Of a stretch of DNA of 12,835 nt, positions 1 through 7,187 are shown piece after piece. Position 1 is the first letter of the stretch, and the number at the start of each line of letters is the position of its first letter. The position numbers and the translations under genes are program-made. The DNA comes from CAZUDO01 sp964618895. Its GTDB lineage: Bacteria > Desulfobacterota > Binatia > DP-6. The DNA is taken from NCBI GenBank assembly GCA_964618895.1, contig CAZUDO010000075.1, positions 1 to 12,835 on the forward strand, in the 5' to 3' direction. Below the pieces are notes generated by a model that saw only the letters and a list, made by a program, of their open reading frames with translations, ran no database searches and had not been told where the DNA came from.

Positions 1-1
1 G

Positions 2-1219
2 GAATTCGGGATCGAGGTGGGCGAGCCCAGGATCAACTGGGACTGGCTGATCGAGCGCAAGCAGAAGGTCGTGAAGCAGATGACGGGCGGGGTCAAGACC
101 CTGCTCCAGGGCCGCCAGGTCGAGATCGTGCGCGGCGCCGCGAAGCTCACCGGCGCGCACAAGCTGGTCGTCGCCTTGAAGGAGGGCGGCAACGCCGAGC
201 TGAGCGCCGACCATATCATCATTGCGACCGGAGCCGCGGCGACCCTGCCGCCCGGATTCAAGCTGGACGGCGAGCGCGTCATCACCAGCGAGGAGGCGCT
301 CCGCCTCTCGCACCAGCCCAAGCGCCTCGCGGTGCTGGGCGGAGGCGTGGTGGGGACCGAGTTCGCCTGCTTCTTCGCCACCATCGGCACCCAGGTCACC
401 TTGATCGAGATGCTCCCGCGCCTGGTGCCGGCCGAGGACGATGAGATCGCCCAGACGCTCGAGCGCGAGATGAAGAAGCAGAAGATCGCGCTACACCTGG
501 GCACCAAGGTGGAGAGCATGCGCGATGAGCAAGACGGCGCGGTCACACTGATGCTCGCCGGCGGGACGAGCGTTACCGTGGACACGGTGCTGGTCGCGAC
601 CGGGAGGCGCCCCTACAGCGCCGAGCTCGGGCTCGAAGCGCTCGGCGTTTCGCGCGGGGATCGCGGGAGGATCTCGGTGGACGAGCGACTCCAGACCTCG
701 CTGCCCGGTCTCTACGCGATCGGGGATGTCACCGACATCAAGCAACTCGCCCACTTCGCCTCGGCGCAGGGCAAGGCCGCGGCCGAGATGATCGCCGGGC
801 ATCCGGCCCAGACCAACTGGCGCGCGGTCCCGGCCGCGACCTTCACCACCCCCGAGATCGCCAGCGTCGGCCTGACCGAGCGCGAAGCTCTCGCGGAGGG
901 CCGCACGCTCAAGATCGGCCGCTTCCCGTTCCGCGCCCACGGCCGGAACATCGCCGACGGGGAGCTCTCCGGGTTCGTCAAGCTCATCGCCGACGCCGGG
1001 ACCGACCAGATCCTGGGTGCTCACATCATCGGGGCCAAGGCGAGCGAGCTGATCCACGAGTGCTCGCTGGCGATCGCCGCCGACCTCAACGCGCACGACC
1101 TCGCGCAGGCGATCCACGCGCACCCGACCATGACCGAGACCATCGGTGAGGCGGCGGAGGACATCGAGCGCATGGCCGTCCACATCCTGAGACAGGAGAC
1201 GAAGGCCGCGGCGCGCTAG
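2..1219 (+). CDS. lpdA: Dihydrolipoyl dehydrogenase (E3), 5'-truncated by window edge
   Basis: FAD-dependent disulfide oxidoreductase that reoxidises dihydrolipoyl groups of 2-oxoacid dehydrogenase or glycine-cleavage complexes using NAD+, in the cytoplasm. The frame is open from base 2, and the first residues (EFGIEVGEP) align with the region around residue 75 of E. coli Lpd. Roughly 70 N-terminal residues, including the first FAD dinucleotide motif and the CxxxxC redox disulfide, therefore lie outside the window. A GTG at position 17 is an internal valine codon, not the start. Visible motifs are the NAD-binding GGGVVGTEFA near 350, a second-nucleotide ATGRRP near 600, the FAD-binding YAIGDVT near 715, and the dimerisation domain ending in HAHPTMTETIGEA near 1120, which carries the catalytic His-Glu pair. 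A MOSC gene follows 22 nt downstream. The family call is firm; the redox cysteines cannot be checked here. Confidence 0.95.
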   Translation, partial: EFGIEVGEPRINWDWLIERKQKVVKQMTGGVKTLLQGRQVEIVRGAAKLTGAHKLVVALKEGGNAELSADHIIIATGAAATLPPGFKLDGERVITSEEALRLSHQPKRLAVLGGGVVGTEFACFFATIGTQVTLIEMLPRLVPAEDDEIAQTLEREMKKQKIALHLGTKVESMRDEQDGAVTLMLAGGTSVTVDTVLVATGRRPYSAELGLEALGVSRGDRGRISVDERLQTSLPGLYAIGDVTDIKQLAHFASAQGKAAAEMIAGHPAQTNWRAVPAATFTTPEIASVGLTEREALAEGRTLKIGRFPFRAHGRNIADGELSGFVKLIADAGTDQILGAHIIGAKASELIHECSLAIAADLNAHDLAQAIHAHPTMTETIGEAAEDIERMAVHILRQETKAAAR

Positions 1220-1241
1220 CCTCGGACCCCGTCCACCCACG

Positions 1242-1691
1242 ATGGCGAACCCGACGGTCGTCGCGATCCACCTCAACCCTGGCTCCCGCGAGCCGCTCGT
1301 CGCGGTGTCGTCGGTCGAGGCGCGGCCCGGCCGGGGTCTCGAAGGTGATCGGTCGCGCCGGCCGAAGCGAGCCGTCCTCATCATGGATCAGGAAGTGCTC
1401 GATCGCTTCGGCCTCGCGCTCGGTGCGGTGCGCGAGCAGGTCACGGTGCGCGGCATCACGCTCGCCGACCTGGCACCCGCGAGCCGGCTCAGGATCGGCA
1501 CCGCGGTGCTGGAAGCCGGCGGGATGTGCGCCCCCTGCGAGCGCATGAACGAACTCAAGCCCGGGCTGCGCGCCGAGCTCGAAGGCCGGCGCGGCCGCTT
1601 CTTCCACATCGTCGAGGCCGGCGGCTTCGCGGTGGGGGATGCGATCACCCTGCTGGCCCCCGCGCCACAAGAACGGTCGCCCGCAGCCTAG
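1242..1691 (+). CDS. Stand-alone MOSC-domain protein (149 aa)
   Basis: MOSC domains are beta-rich modules found in molybdenum-cofactor sulfurases and in YiiM/YuaD-type proteins, where they are thought to bind or transfer sulfur or the cofactor. This protein is almost only the domain. It has an N-terminal strand with the GRGLEGDR segment (residues 31-37), a QVTVRGI segment (66-72), and the conserved cysteine in GMCAPCERM (C96, with a second cysteine at C99). The usual C-terminal strand follows, ending in a GDAITLL segment. The ATG at 1242 has no clear Shine-Dalgarno, so translation may depend on coupling to the lpdA stop 22 nt upstream. The substrate is unknown. Placement after lpdA hints at sulfur or lipoyl-linked chemistry, but that is only context. 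Confidence 0.85.
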   Translation: MANPTVVAIHLNPGSREPLVAVSSVEARPGRGLEGDRSRRPKRAVLIMDQEVLDRFGLALGAVREQVTVRGITLADLAPASRLRIGTAVLEAGGMCAPCERMNELKPGLRAELEGRRGRFFHIVEAGGFAVGDAITLLAPAPQERSPAA

Positions 1692-1705
1692 TTCCCGTAG
1701 TGATC

Positions 1706-1718
1706 GGAGGCCGACCTG
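1706..1718 (+). promoter_or_regulatory. Shine-Dalgarno and CTG start of the sensor kinase
   Basis: GGAGG at 1706-1710 is followed by CCGAC and then CTG at 1716-1718, in frame with the kinase. The in-frame stop TGA at 1701-1703 limits any further extension. No ATG, GTG or TTG lies between that stop and the CTG, and the later GTG at 1743 lacks a ribosome site. The site therefore decides the start, assuming CTG initiation is used. Confidence 0.6.
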
Positions 1719-3017
1719 CAGCGCACGCTCCCGGCCACCATCGTGTTCGCCCTCGCCGCGATCCTCGTCACCGGACTGCTCGCGTGGATCTCCTACAGCG
1801 GTGTCCGGAACGCCCTCGCCGAGGAGTTCGGCCGGCGTCTCGAGGCGCTCGCGCGTACGGCGGCCTCGCAGGTGAGCCCGGAGGACATCCGCGAAGCGCA
1901 GCGCCTGGGCGAGGAGGGGAGCGGCTACCTGGCGCTCCAGGTGCTCCTGGAAGAGCTCCGATCCTCGACCGGCCTGGTGAGCGCCGCGGCCCTCGACTCG
2001 GTCGGGATGCTGGTCTACGACACCCGGGGCGCCGAACACCAGCGCGAGCGGAGCCCGCTCGGGAGCCTGGCACCCGAAGCCCTGAGTCGCGCGCTCGCCG
2101 GGAGCCCGGTCGTGACCCCGGGCTATCGGCTCGACGGGCACGAGCTGCGCGCGGGGCTCGCCCCGATCCTCGACGGCCAGCGGGTGGCGGGCGTGCTCGC
2201 GGTGCAATCGCGCGTGGACTATCTCGGGGTGCTGGCCGGGTTCCAGCGCACGCTGCTGCTTGCGGCGCTCCTGAGCGCGCTCGGCATCACCGTCCTCGCC
2301 GTGGTCAACATCCGTGTCGTGGGCTCGGCGGCGCGTCTCGAGCGGCGGCTCTCGCGGGCCGAGAACCTCGCCGCCATGGGACGGCTCACCGCCACCCTCG
2401 CTCACGAGATCAAGAACCCGCTCGCCATCATCCGCGGTTCGGCCGAGCGGCTGGGCAAGCTCGATGCCGAATCGCGGCGCTGGGCGGACTCCGTGGTCGA
2501 GGAGACCGACCGGCTGACGCGCACCGTCGGCCGCTACCTCCAGTTTGCGCGCGGCGAGGATTCGCCCACGGGCGACGGCGACGCCGCGCGGGCGCTGGGC
2601 GAGACGCTAGATCTATTGGAAGGCGAGTTCCGCTCGCGCCGCGCCACTCTGGTGCGCCCGGAGCCCGCGCCCGGAGCACTTCCGGTGCGCCTCGATAACG
2701 AGTCCTTGAAACAAGTCTTCCTGAACCTGATGCTGAACGCGCTCGAGGCGATCGGCGAGGGCGGCCGGCTCACGGTGTCGCTCGGCGAGCGGGCCGGACG
2801 CGTCGCGGTGAGCTTCACCGACGATGGCCCCGGCATCCCGGCCGAGACGCTGCGGCAGCTCGGCAATCCGTTCATCACCACCAAGGCGCGCGGCTCCGGG
2901 CTGGGGCTCTTCCTGAGCCGCCGGCTCGTGCAGGGCGCCGGAGGGACGTTGGACATCGAAAGCGAAGTGGGGCGCGGCACCACCTGCACCGTCCACATGC
3001 CGCGGGCGAGAGGCTAG
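1716..3017 (+). CDS. Membrane sensor histidine kinase (NtrB/AtoS-like), probable CTG start
   Basis: Autophosphorylating kinase that should phosphorylate the response regulator encoded 3 nt downstream. I place the start at CTG 1716 (433 aa). A perfect GGAGG lies at 1706-1710 with a 5-nt spacer, and this start gives a normal positively charged N-terminus (MQRTLPATIV) before the first membrane segment. The alternative GTG at 1743 (424 aa) has no ribosome site and begins inside the helix. Layout in CTG numbering: TM1 about 8-26; a ~140-residue extracytoplasmic sensor, possibly Cache/PAS-like; TM2 about 178-200; the DHp H-box LAHEIKNPLA with phospho-acceptor H230; then a HATPase domain with N-box LNLMLNALEAI, G1 DDGPGIP and G2 GSGLGLFLS. 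No HAMP domain separates TM2 from the H-box. All catalytic motifs are intact. The stimulus is unknown. Confidence 0.93.
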   Translation: MQRTLPATIVFALAAILVTGLLAWISYSGVRNALAEEFGRRLEALARTAASQVSPEDIREAQRLGEEGSGYLALQVLLEELRSSTGLVSAAALDSVGMLVYDTRGAEHQRERSPLGSLAPEALSRALAGSPVVTPGYRLDGHELRAGLAPILDGQRVAGVLAVQSRVDYLGVLAGFQRTLLLAALLSALGITVLAVVNIRVVGSAARLERRLSRAENLAAMGRLTATLAHEIKNPLAIIRGSAERLGKLDAESRRWADSVVEETDRLTRTVGRYLQFARGEDSPTGDGDAARALGETLDLLEGEFRSRRATLVRPEPAPGALPVRLDNESLKQVFLNLMLNALEAIGEGGRLTVSLGERAGRVAVSFTDDGPGIPAETLRQLGNPFITTKARGSGLGLFLSRRLVQGAGGTLDIESEVGRGTTCTVHMPRARG

Positions 3018-3020
3018 CGC

Positions 3021-4517
3021 GTGCGCGTCCTGGTCGTGGATGACGAGATCAAGAACGCCGAGCTGACGGCACTCGCCTTGAAGGACGCGGGCCACACGAC
3101 CGAGTTCGTGAACGGCGCCGACGCCGCGCTCAAGCGCATGGAGGCGACCCCGTTCGAAGCGCTCGTGACCGACCTGCGCATGCCGCGCATGGACGGCCTC
3201 GAGCTCATGCGCGAGGTGCGCCACCGCTGGCCACGCACGCTTCTCGTCATGATGACCGCCTACGGCGACCTCGAGGTCGGCCGCCGTGCCATGCGCGACG
3301 GCGCCTGCGCCTACGTCAACAAGGAGGGCGACTTCGCCGGCGAGATCGCGGCGCACCTCGCCCGCGCCGCGCGCGAGCGCGAGCTGGAGACCGACAATCA
3401 GCGCCTCGCCGGCACGGTGGACTCGCTCCGCAAGGGGTTGGCGACCGTGATCGGCGAGTCGCCGCTGCTCACCAAGGCGCTCGGCCTCGCCCAAAAGGTG
3501 GCGCCGACCGACTCGACCGTCCTGCTCAGGGGCGAGAGCGGCACCGGCAAGGACCTGTTCGCACGCGCCATCCACTTCTCGAGCCGCCGCGCGGCCGGGC
3601 CCTGGGTCAAGGTCAACTGTGGCGCGCTGCCCGACGCTCTGCTCGAGAGCGAGCTGTTCGGGCACGAGAAGGACGCCTTCACCGTCGCGGTGCGGCAAAA
3701 GGCCGGCCGTTTCGAAGACGGCGACGGCGGCACGTTGTTCCTGGACGAGATCGGGGAGCTGCCCACGAGTCTTCAAGTAAAGCTGCTCCAGGTGATCGAG
3801 GAGAAGACGTTCACGCGGGTGGGTGGGAACCAGCCGATCACCGTGGACGTGCGCATCATCACCGCCACCAACCGCGATCTCGACGAGATGGTCGCGAGCC
3901 GTCAGTTCCGCGAGGACCTGTTCTTCCGACTCAACGTGTTCCCGATCCGGCTGCCGTCGCTGCGCGAGCGCCCCGGGGACATCGCGCCTCTGGTCGGGCA
4001 CTTCATGGTCGGCCGCGGCGCCGCGCGCGAGCAGGTGACGCCGGCCGCCATGCGTGCGCTCGAGAACTACGCCTTCCCGGGTAATGTGCGCGAGCTGGAG
4101 CACACGCTCGAACGGGCGATGATCCTGGCCGGCAGCGATCCGATCGGCACGGAGCATCTCTCGTTCGCCCGGCCCGAGCTGATCGGCGGCGCGGGCGTCG
4201 GTGCCGCCGCTGGCGCGCAGAGCTGGGTGCCGATGATCCCGCCCGGCGGACTCTCGCTGGAGACCCTCGAGCGGGAGCTCATCCTCCAGGCGCTGGAGCT
4301 GGCGCGCGGCAACAAGAGCCAGGCGGCCCGCCTGCTCGACCTCACGCGCCGCACGCTCTACTCGCGCATGGAGAAGCACGGCCTGCGCGAGGCGGGCGAA
4401 GGGCCCGGGGATGGGGATGAGCGCGGCGATGACGACGAGGCGACGGACGCGCGCGAGCCCGGCGACATTAACAGGGCGGGCGCTGGCGGCCCCGGCCGCG
4501 AAGGGAGCGGCCGATGA
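3021..4517 (+). CDS. NtrC-family response regulator with degenerate GAFTGA loop
   Basis: Three-domain transcriptional regulator, partner of the upstream kinase (3-nt gap, GTG start). The receiver spans about 1-120, with acidic pocket D7/D8, phospho-acceptor D51 (TDLRMP), T79 and K101. The AAA+ domain spans about 140-375, with Walker A GESGTGKD (171-178), Walker B TLFLDE (238-243), the REDLFFRL arginine-finger region (297-304) and sensor II GNVRELE. The C-terminal Fis-type helix-turn-helix spans about 415-455 (NKSQAARLLDLTRRTLYSRM). In sigma-54 activators the loop reading GAFTGA contacts sigma-54; here residues 218-223 read DAFTVA, with both glycines replaced. The ATPase appears complete, so the protein may hydrolyse ATP but contact sigma-54 poorly or use another polymerase form. 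A ~43-residue acidic, Gly-rich tail (about 456-498) extends past the helix-turn-helix. The stop overlaps the next start. Confidence 0.94.
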   Translation: MRVLVVDDEIKNAELTALALKDAGHTTEFVNGADAALKRMEATPFEALVTDLRMPRMDGLELMREVRHRWPRTLLVMMTAYGDLEVGRRAMRDGACAYVNKEGDFAGEIAAHLARAARERELETDNQRLAGTVDSLRKGLATVIGESPLLTKALGLAQKVAPTDSTVLLRGESGTGKDLFARAIHFSSRRAAGPWVKVNCGALPDALLESELFGHEKDAFTVAVRQKAGRFEDGDGGTLFLDEIGELPTSLQVKLLQVIEEKTFTRVGGNQPITVDVRIITATNRDLDEMVASRQFREDLFFRLNVFPIRLPSLRERPGDIAPLVGHFMVGRGAAREQVTPAAMRALENYAFPGNVRELEHTLERAMILAGSDPIGTEHLSFARPELIGGAGVGAAAGAQSWVPMIPPGGLSLETLERELILQALELARGNKSQAARLLDLTRRTLYSRMEKHGLREAGEGPGDGDERGDDDEATDAREPGDINRAGAGGPGREGSGR

Positions 4518-5446
4518 ACCTGCTGCGCGGGTGGCTGTTCGACAACCTCGGGATCAAGCTGGTGGCGATCCTGCTCGCCATGCTGGTCTATCTCAACGTC
4601 TACACCGACCGTCCGGCCACGCTGATCGTCTCGTTCCCGCTCCAGATCGCCGAGCTGCCCGATTCGCTCTCGCTCTCGGGGCCGGTGCCCTCGGCGGTGC
4701 AGGCCGAGCTGCGCGGCACCGGCAAGCAGCTCATCCGCATGCGGCTCACCGAGCCGCCGGTGCGGCTCTCGCTCGCCGGTGTCGGGGTCGGTCGCTACGA
4801 GCGGGCGCTGACCAGCGCCGACCTGCCGCTGCCGCCCGACATCCCGATCCAGGTCGAGCGGCTGGTGAGCCCGAGGACGGTCGAGCTCGAGGTGGCGATG
4901 AAGCGCACGCGTCGTCTGCCGGTGGCGGCGCGGGTCGAAGGGATGCCGGCCGGGGGTGTGGTCTGGACCGGTCAGCTCGGCGTCGAGCCCGCGTTCGTCC
5001 AGGTCTCGGGGCCCGAGAACGAGGTCATGGCGCTCGACAGCGTGCGGCTCGACCCGGTGCGGATCGCCGGAAAGCGCGACACGGTGCGGCTCGCCGTGGC
5101 GGCCGATGCGCTGCCCGATTGGTGCGTCATGGACCCCGAGCAGGTCACAGTCTCGGTGCCGCTCGAGCCCGAGGCGACGCGGCGGATCAGCCTGCACATC
5201 GAGGCGCCGCGCGGTGCCGCCGGCTACACCGTCACCCCCGAGCGGGTGACGCTGACGATCAGTGCGCCGCGCAGCATCCTCACGCCCGGCGCCCTCAGCG
5301 CCCAGCGGGTGCACTGGACCGCGCCCGAGCCGGTCGCGGAGTTCGTCGGCCGCCGGGTGGGCCTCCGCCGCCTCGGCGACCTGCCCGAGGGCGCGCGTGT
5401 GCGACTGGACCCCGACTCAGTCACGCTCCAGCGCGTGAGGCGATGA
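4514..5446 (+). CDS. YbbR-domain (CdaR-like) membrane-anchored protein, 310 aa
   Basis: The N-terminus (residues 1-30) has the classic YbbR start: a short cytoplasmic head, then the membrane helix NLGIKLVAILLAMLVYLNV, leaving the rest outside the membrane. The remainder is beta-rich with about three YbbR-like repeats (roughly 32-108, 110-190 and 195-270), each with a PxxVxVxGP-like or ERVTLTISAP-like strand ending, and no enzymatic motifs. In Firmicutes the homologue CdaR (YbbR) binds and modulates the c-di-AMP cyclase CdaA, and its gene sits between cdaA and glmM; neither gene is visible here. The ATG overlaps the regulator stop as ATGA, and GGGAG at 4503-4507 provides a ribosome site, so the gene is translationally coupled to the two-component system. 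Its partner in this organism is unknown. Confidence 0.85.
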   Translation: MNLLRGWLFDNLGIKLVAILLAMLVYLNVYTDRPATLIVSFPLQIAELPDSLSLSGPVPSAVQAELRGTGKQLIRMRLTEPPVRLSLAGVGVGRYERALTSADLPLPPDIPIQVERLVSPRTVELEVAMKRTRRLPVAARVEGMPAGGVVWTGQLGVEPAFVQVSGPENEVMALDSVRLDPVRIAGKRDTVRLAVAADALPDWCVMDPEQVTVSVPLEPEATRRISLHIEAPRGAAGYTVTPERVTLTISAPRSILTPGALSAQRVHWTAPEPVAEFVGRRVGLRRLGDLPEGARVRLDPDSVTLQRVRR

Positions 5447-5530
5447 TGGAGGGGCCCCGGCGCCGGCCCGGCCATTCGCGTCGATCGAGGGCAGGCCAGC
5501 GACAGTCGTAAGCCCTCAAGCCGGCGAACC

Positions 5531-5559
5531 TTGACATCCCCGCACGGCCCGCATACGCT
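5531..5559 (+). promoter_or_regulatory. Sigma-70-type promoter for rho
   Basis: A perfect -35 box TTGACA (5531-5536) is followed by exactly 17 nt and then TACGCT (5554-5559). The latter matches TATAAT at the first, second and last positions, which are the most important ones. Transcription would begin near 5566, giving an untranslated leader of about 320 nt before the rho ATG. It is the best sigma-70-like match I saw in any gap of the window. Confidence 0.6.
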
Positions 5560-5669
5560 TCATCTGTCGGTTGGGAGCAGGGACGATCAGCTCCCGCGCC
5601 GGCTCGAACCCCCAGGACCTGCCGCCGGAACGGAGTCCGGCCGGGCACGTCACCTCCGCAGGAGCCAAC

Positions 5670-5693
5670 GGATCGGTCGTTTCGATCCTTCTT
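5670..5693 (+). terminator. Terminator-like hairpin in the rho leader (possible attenuator)
   Basis: The stem GGATCG (5670-5675) pairs perfectly with CGATCC (5683-5688) around the 7-nt loop GTCGTTT. It is followed at once by the pyrimidine run TTCTT (5689-5693). In such GC-rich DNA a U-rich run directly after a stem is uncommon. The stem is only 6 bp and the U-run is interrupted, so termination would be weak. It could instead be a pause site upstream of the C-rich tract. Confidence 0.35.
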
Positions 5694-5752
5694 AGCTCGT
5701 CCGATCACCGCAGCGCACGGTCACAGGACCCCGTTCGAGGCCTCGCCCCGGA

Positions 5753-5779
5753 CCCGACCACCACCACCATCCCATCCTC
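5753..5779 (+). promoter_or_regulatory. rut-like C-rich, G-poor tract upstream of rho
   Basis: Over 27 nt there are 17 C and only one G, with repeated ACC units giving regularly spaced YC dinucleotides. This composition is typical of Rho utilisation sites, which bind unstructured C-rich RNA. The neighbouring bases to about 5823 are also C-rich but contain more G. It lies about 110 nt upstream of the rho start, consistent with Rho limiting its own synthesis. Confidence 0.45.
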
Positions 5780-5888
5780 GGCCCGCGGGCCCATCCGGCC
5801 CCGCGACCACGGCCCCAGCCCCTCCAGGCGCGCGCCTTCGGCGTGAACCCCAAGGGGACCGCCGCAACCCACAAAGGTGACATCGGCG

Positions 5889-7187
5889 ATGGATACCGAA
5901 ACCCAGATCCCGACCCAGCCCCAGCCCCAGGCCCAGTCCATGGAGCTCACCCAGCTCATGGGGAAGACCATGGCGGAGCTGCTCCGTCTTTCGCATGAGC
6001 TCAGCATCGAGAGCATCAGCGGCCTGCGCAAGCAGGAGCTGATTTTCAAGATTCTCGAGGCGCAAACTGAGAAAAACGGCCTCATCTTCGCCGAGGGGGT
6101 GCTGGAGATCCTGCCCGAGGGCTACGGCTTCCTGCGCTCGCCGACCTACAACTACCTGCCCGGGCCCGACGACATCTATGTGTCGCCGTCGCAGATCAAA
6201 CGGTTCGACCTGCATACCGGAGACACGGTCTCCGGCCAGGTGCGTCCGCCCAAGGAAGGGGAGCGCTACTTCGCGTTGCTCAGGGTCGAGGCGGTCAACT
6301 TCGAGAGCCCGGAGGCGGCCAAGGACAAGATCCTGTTCGACAACCTCATCCCGCTCTACCCCCAGGAGAAGCTCAACCTCGAGACCAAGGACCGCTGCAT
6401 CGAGACGCGCATCATCGACCTCCTGTGCCCGATCGGGAAGGGCCAGCGCGCCCTCATCACCTCGCCGCCCAAGGCGGGCAAGACCATCCTGCTGCAGAAG
6501 CTCGCCAATGCCATCACCGAGAACCATCCCGAGGTCGTGCTCATCGTGCTCCTCATCGACGAGCGCCCCGAGGAAGTCACCGACATGCAGCGCACGGTCA
6601 AGGGCGAGGTGGTCTCGTCCACGTTCGATGAGCCACCCGAGCGCCACGTGCAGGTGGCCGACATGGTGAGCGAGAAGGCGAAGCGTCTGGTCGAGCACAA
6701 GCGGGACGTCGTCATCCTGCTCGACTCCATCACCCGCCTGGGCCGCGCCCACAACACGGTGGTGCCGCACTCGGGCAAGATCCTTTCGGGCGGCGTGGAC
6801 GCGAACGCCCTCCAGCGCCCCAAGCGGTTTTTCGGAGCCGCGCGCAACATCGAGAACGGCGGCTCGCTCACCATCATCGCGACCGCCTTGATCGAGACCG
6901 GCTCGCGCATGGACGAGGTCATCTTCGAGGAGTTCAAGGGCACCGGGAACTCCGAGCTGGTACTGGACCGGAAGATCTCCGACAAGCGAATCTTCCCGGC
7001 CATCGACATCAACCGCTCAGGTACCCGCAAGGAGGAGCTGCTGATGACGCCCGACATGCTCCAGCGGGTGTGGATCCTGCGCAAGTTCTTGAACGAGCTG
7101 AATCCGGTGGAGGCGATGGAGTTCCTGATCAACAAGATGAACGACACCAAGACGAACAAGAAATTCCTCGAGAGCATGAATCAGTGA
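5889..7187 (+). CDS. rho: Transcription termination factor Rho (432 aa)
   Basis: Hexameric RNA-dependent ATPase/translocase that ends transcription at rut-dependent sites. I choose ATG 5889, because AGGTGA (5875-5880) sits 8 nt upstream; GTG 5877 would overlap that site. A short Pro/Gln-rich head (about 7-16) precedes the N-terminal helical domain (19-60). The cold-shock-type RNA-binding domain follows (about 66-140, including EGYGFLRS). The ATPase core has Walker A SPPKAGKT (192-199), Walker B DVVILLDS (273-280), the Q-loop region around SGGVDANALQRPKRFF (300-315), the R-loop region around IETGSRMDEVIFEEFKGTG, and RSGTRKEELL near the end. Length is normal and there is no large insertion between N-terminal and RNA-binding domains. 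All motifs appear intact. A long structured leader with its own promoter precedes it. Confidence 0.98.
   Translation: MDTETQIPTQPQPQAQSMELTQLMGKTMAELLRLSHELSIESISGLRKQELIFKILEAQTEKNGLIFAEGVLEILPEGYGFLRSPTYNYLPGPDDIYVSPSQIKRFDLHTGDTVSGQVRPPKEGERYFALLRVEAVNFESPEAAKDKILFDNLIPLYPQEKLNLETKDRCIETRIIDLLCPIGKGQRALITSPPKAGKTILLQKLANAITENHPEVVLIVLLIDERPEEVTDMQRTVKGEVVSSTFDEPPERHVQVADMVSEKAKRLVEHKRDVVILLDSITRLGRAHNTVVPHSGKILSGGVDANALQRPKRFFGAARNIENGGSLTIIATALIETGSRMDEVIFEEFKGTGNSELVLDRKISDKRIFPAIDINRSGTRKEELLMTPDMLQRVWILRKFLNELNPVEAMEFLINKMNDTKTNKKFLESMNQ

Larger units (their letters stand above)
5447..5888 (+). promoter_or_regulatory. Intergenic region and long rho leader
   Basis: This 442-nt gap between the YbbR gene and rho contains no convincing gene. 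Its first part holds the GC hairpin GGGCC-N8-GGCCC (5452-5469), a possible end of the upstream operon although it lacks a U-run. A sigma-70-type promoter follows at 5531-5559, then an untranslated leader of about 320 nt. The leader has hairpins at 5573-5595 (GGGAGC/GCTCCC), 5624-5641 (GCCGGA/TCCGGC) and 5670-5688, then a C-rich, G-poor tract at 5753-5779. The layout resembles rho leaders known to be autoregulated by Rho-dependent attenuation. A 91-codon frame beginning at TTG 5571 has low-complexity content and no ribosome site, so I do not call it. Confidence 0.6.

Noticed and set aside
2613..4379. A 588-codon minus-strand frame opposite the kinase and regulator genes.
   Set aside because: It is an antisense shadow of well-conserved two-component genes, Arg/His/Ala-rich with no recognisable domain. 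Long antisense frames are expected at this GC content.
5761..5770. The CACCACCACCACCATC repeat in the rho leader as a microsatellite or protein-coding Thr repeat.
   Set aside because: It is short, and is better explained as part of a C-rich, G-poor rut-like tract.
5571..5846. A 91-codon frame in the rho leader as a possible leader peptide gene.
   Set aside because: It begins with TTG only a few nt after the predicted transcription start, has no ribosome site, and has a Pro/Ser/Arg-rich composition typical of GC-rich noncoding DNA.
5721..6770. A 349-codon minus-strand frame opposite rho.
   Set aside because: It mirrors the rho codons and shows no domain. The plus strand carries every Rho motif.
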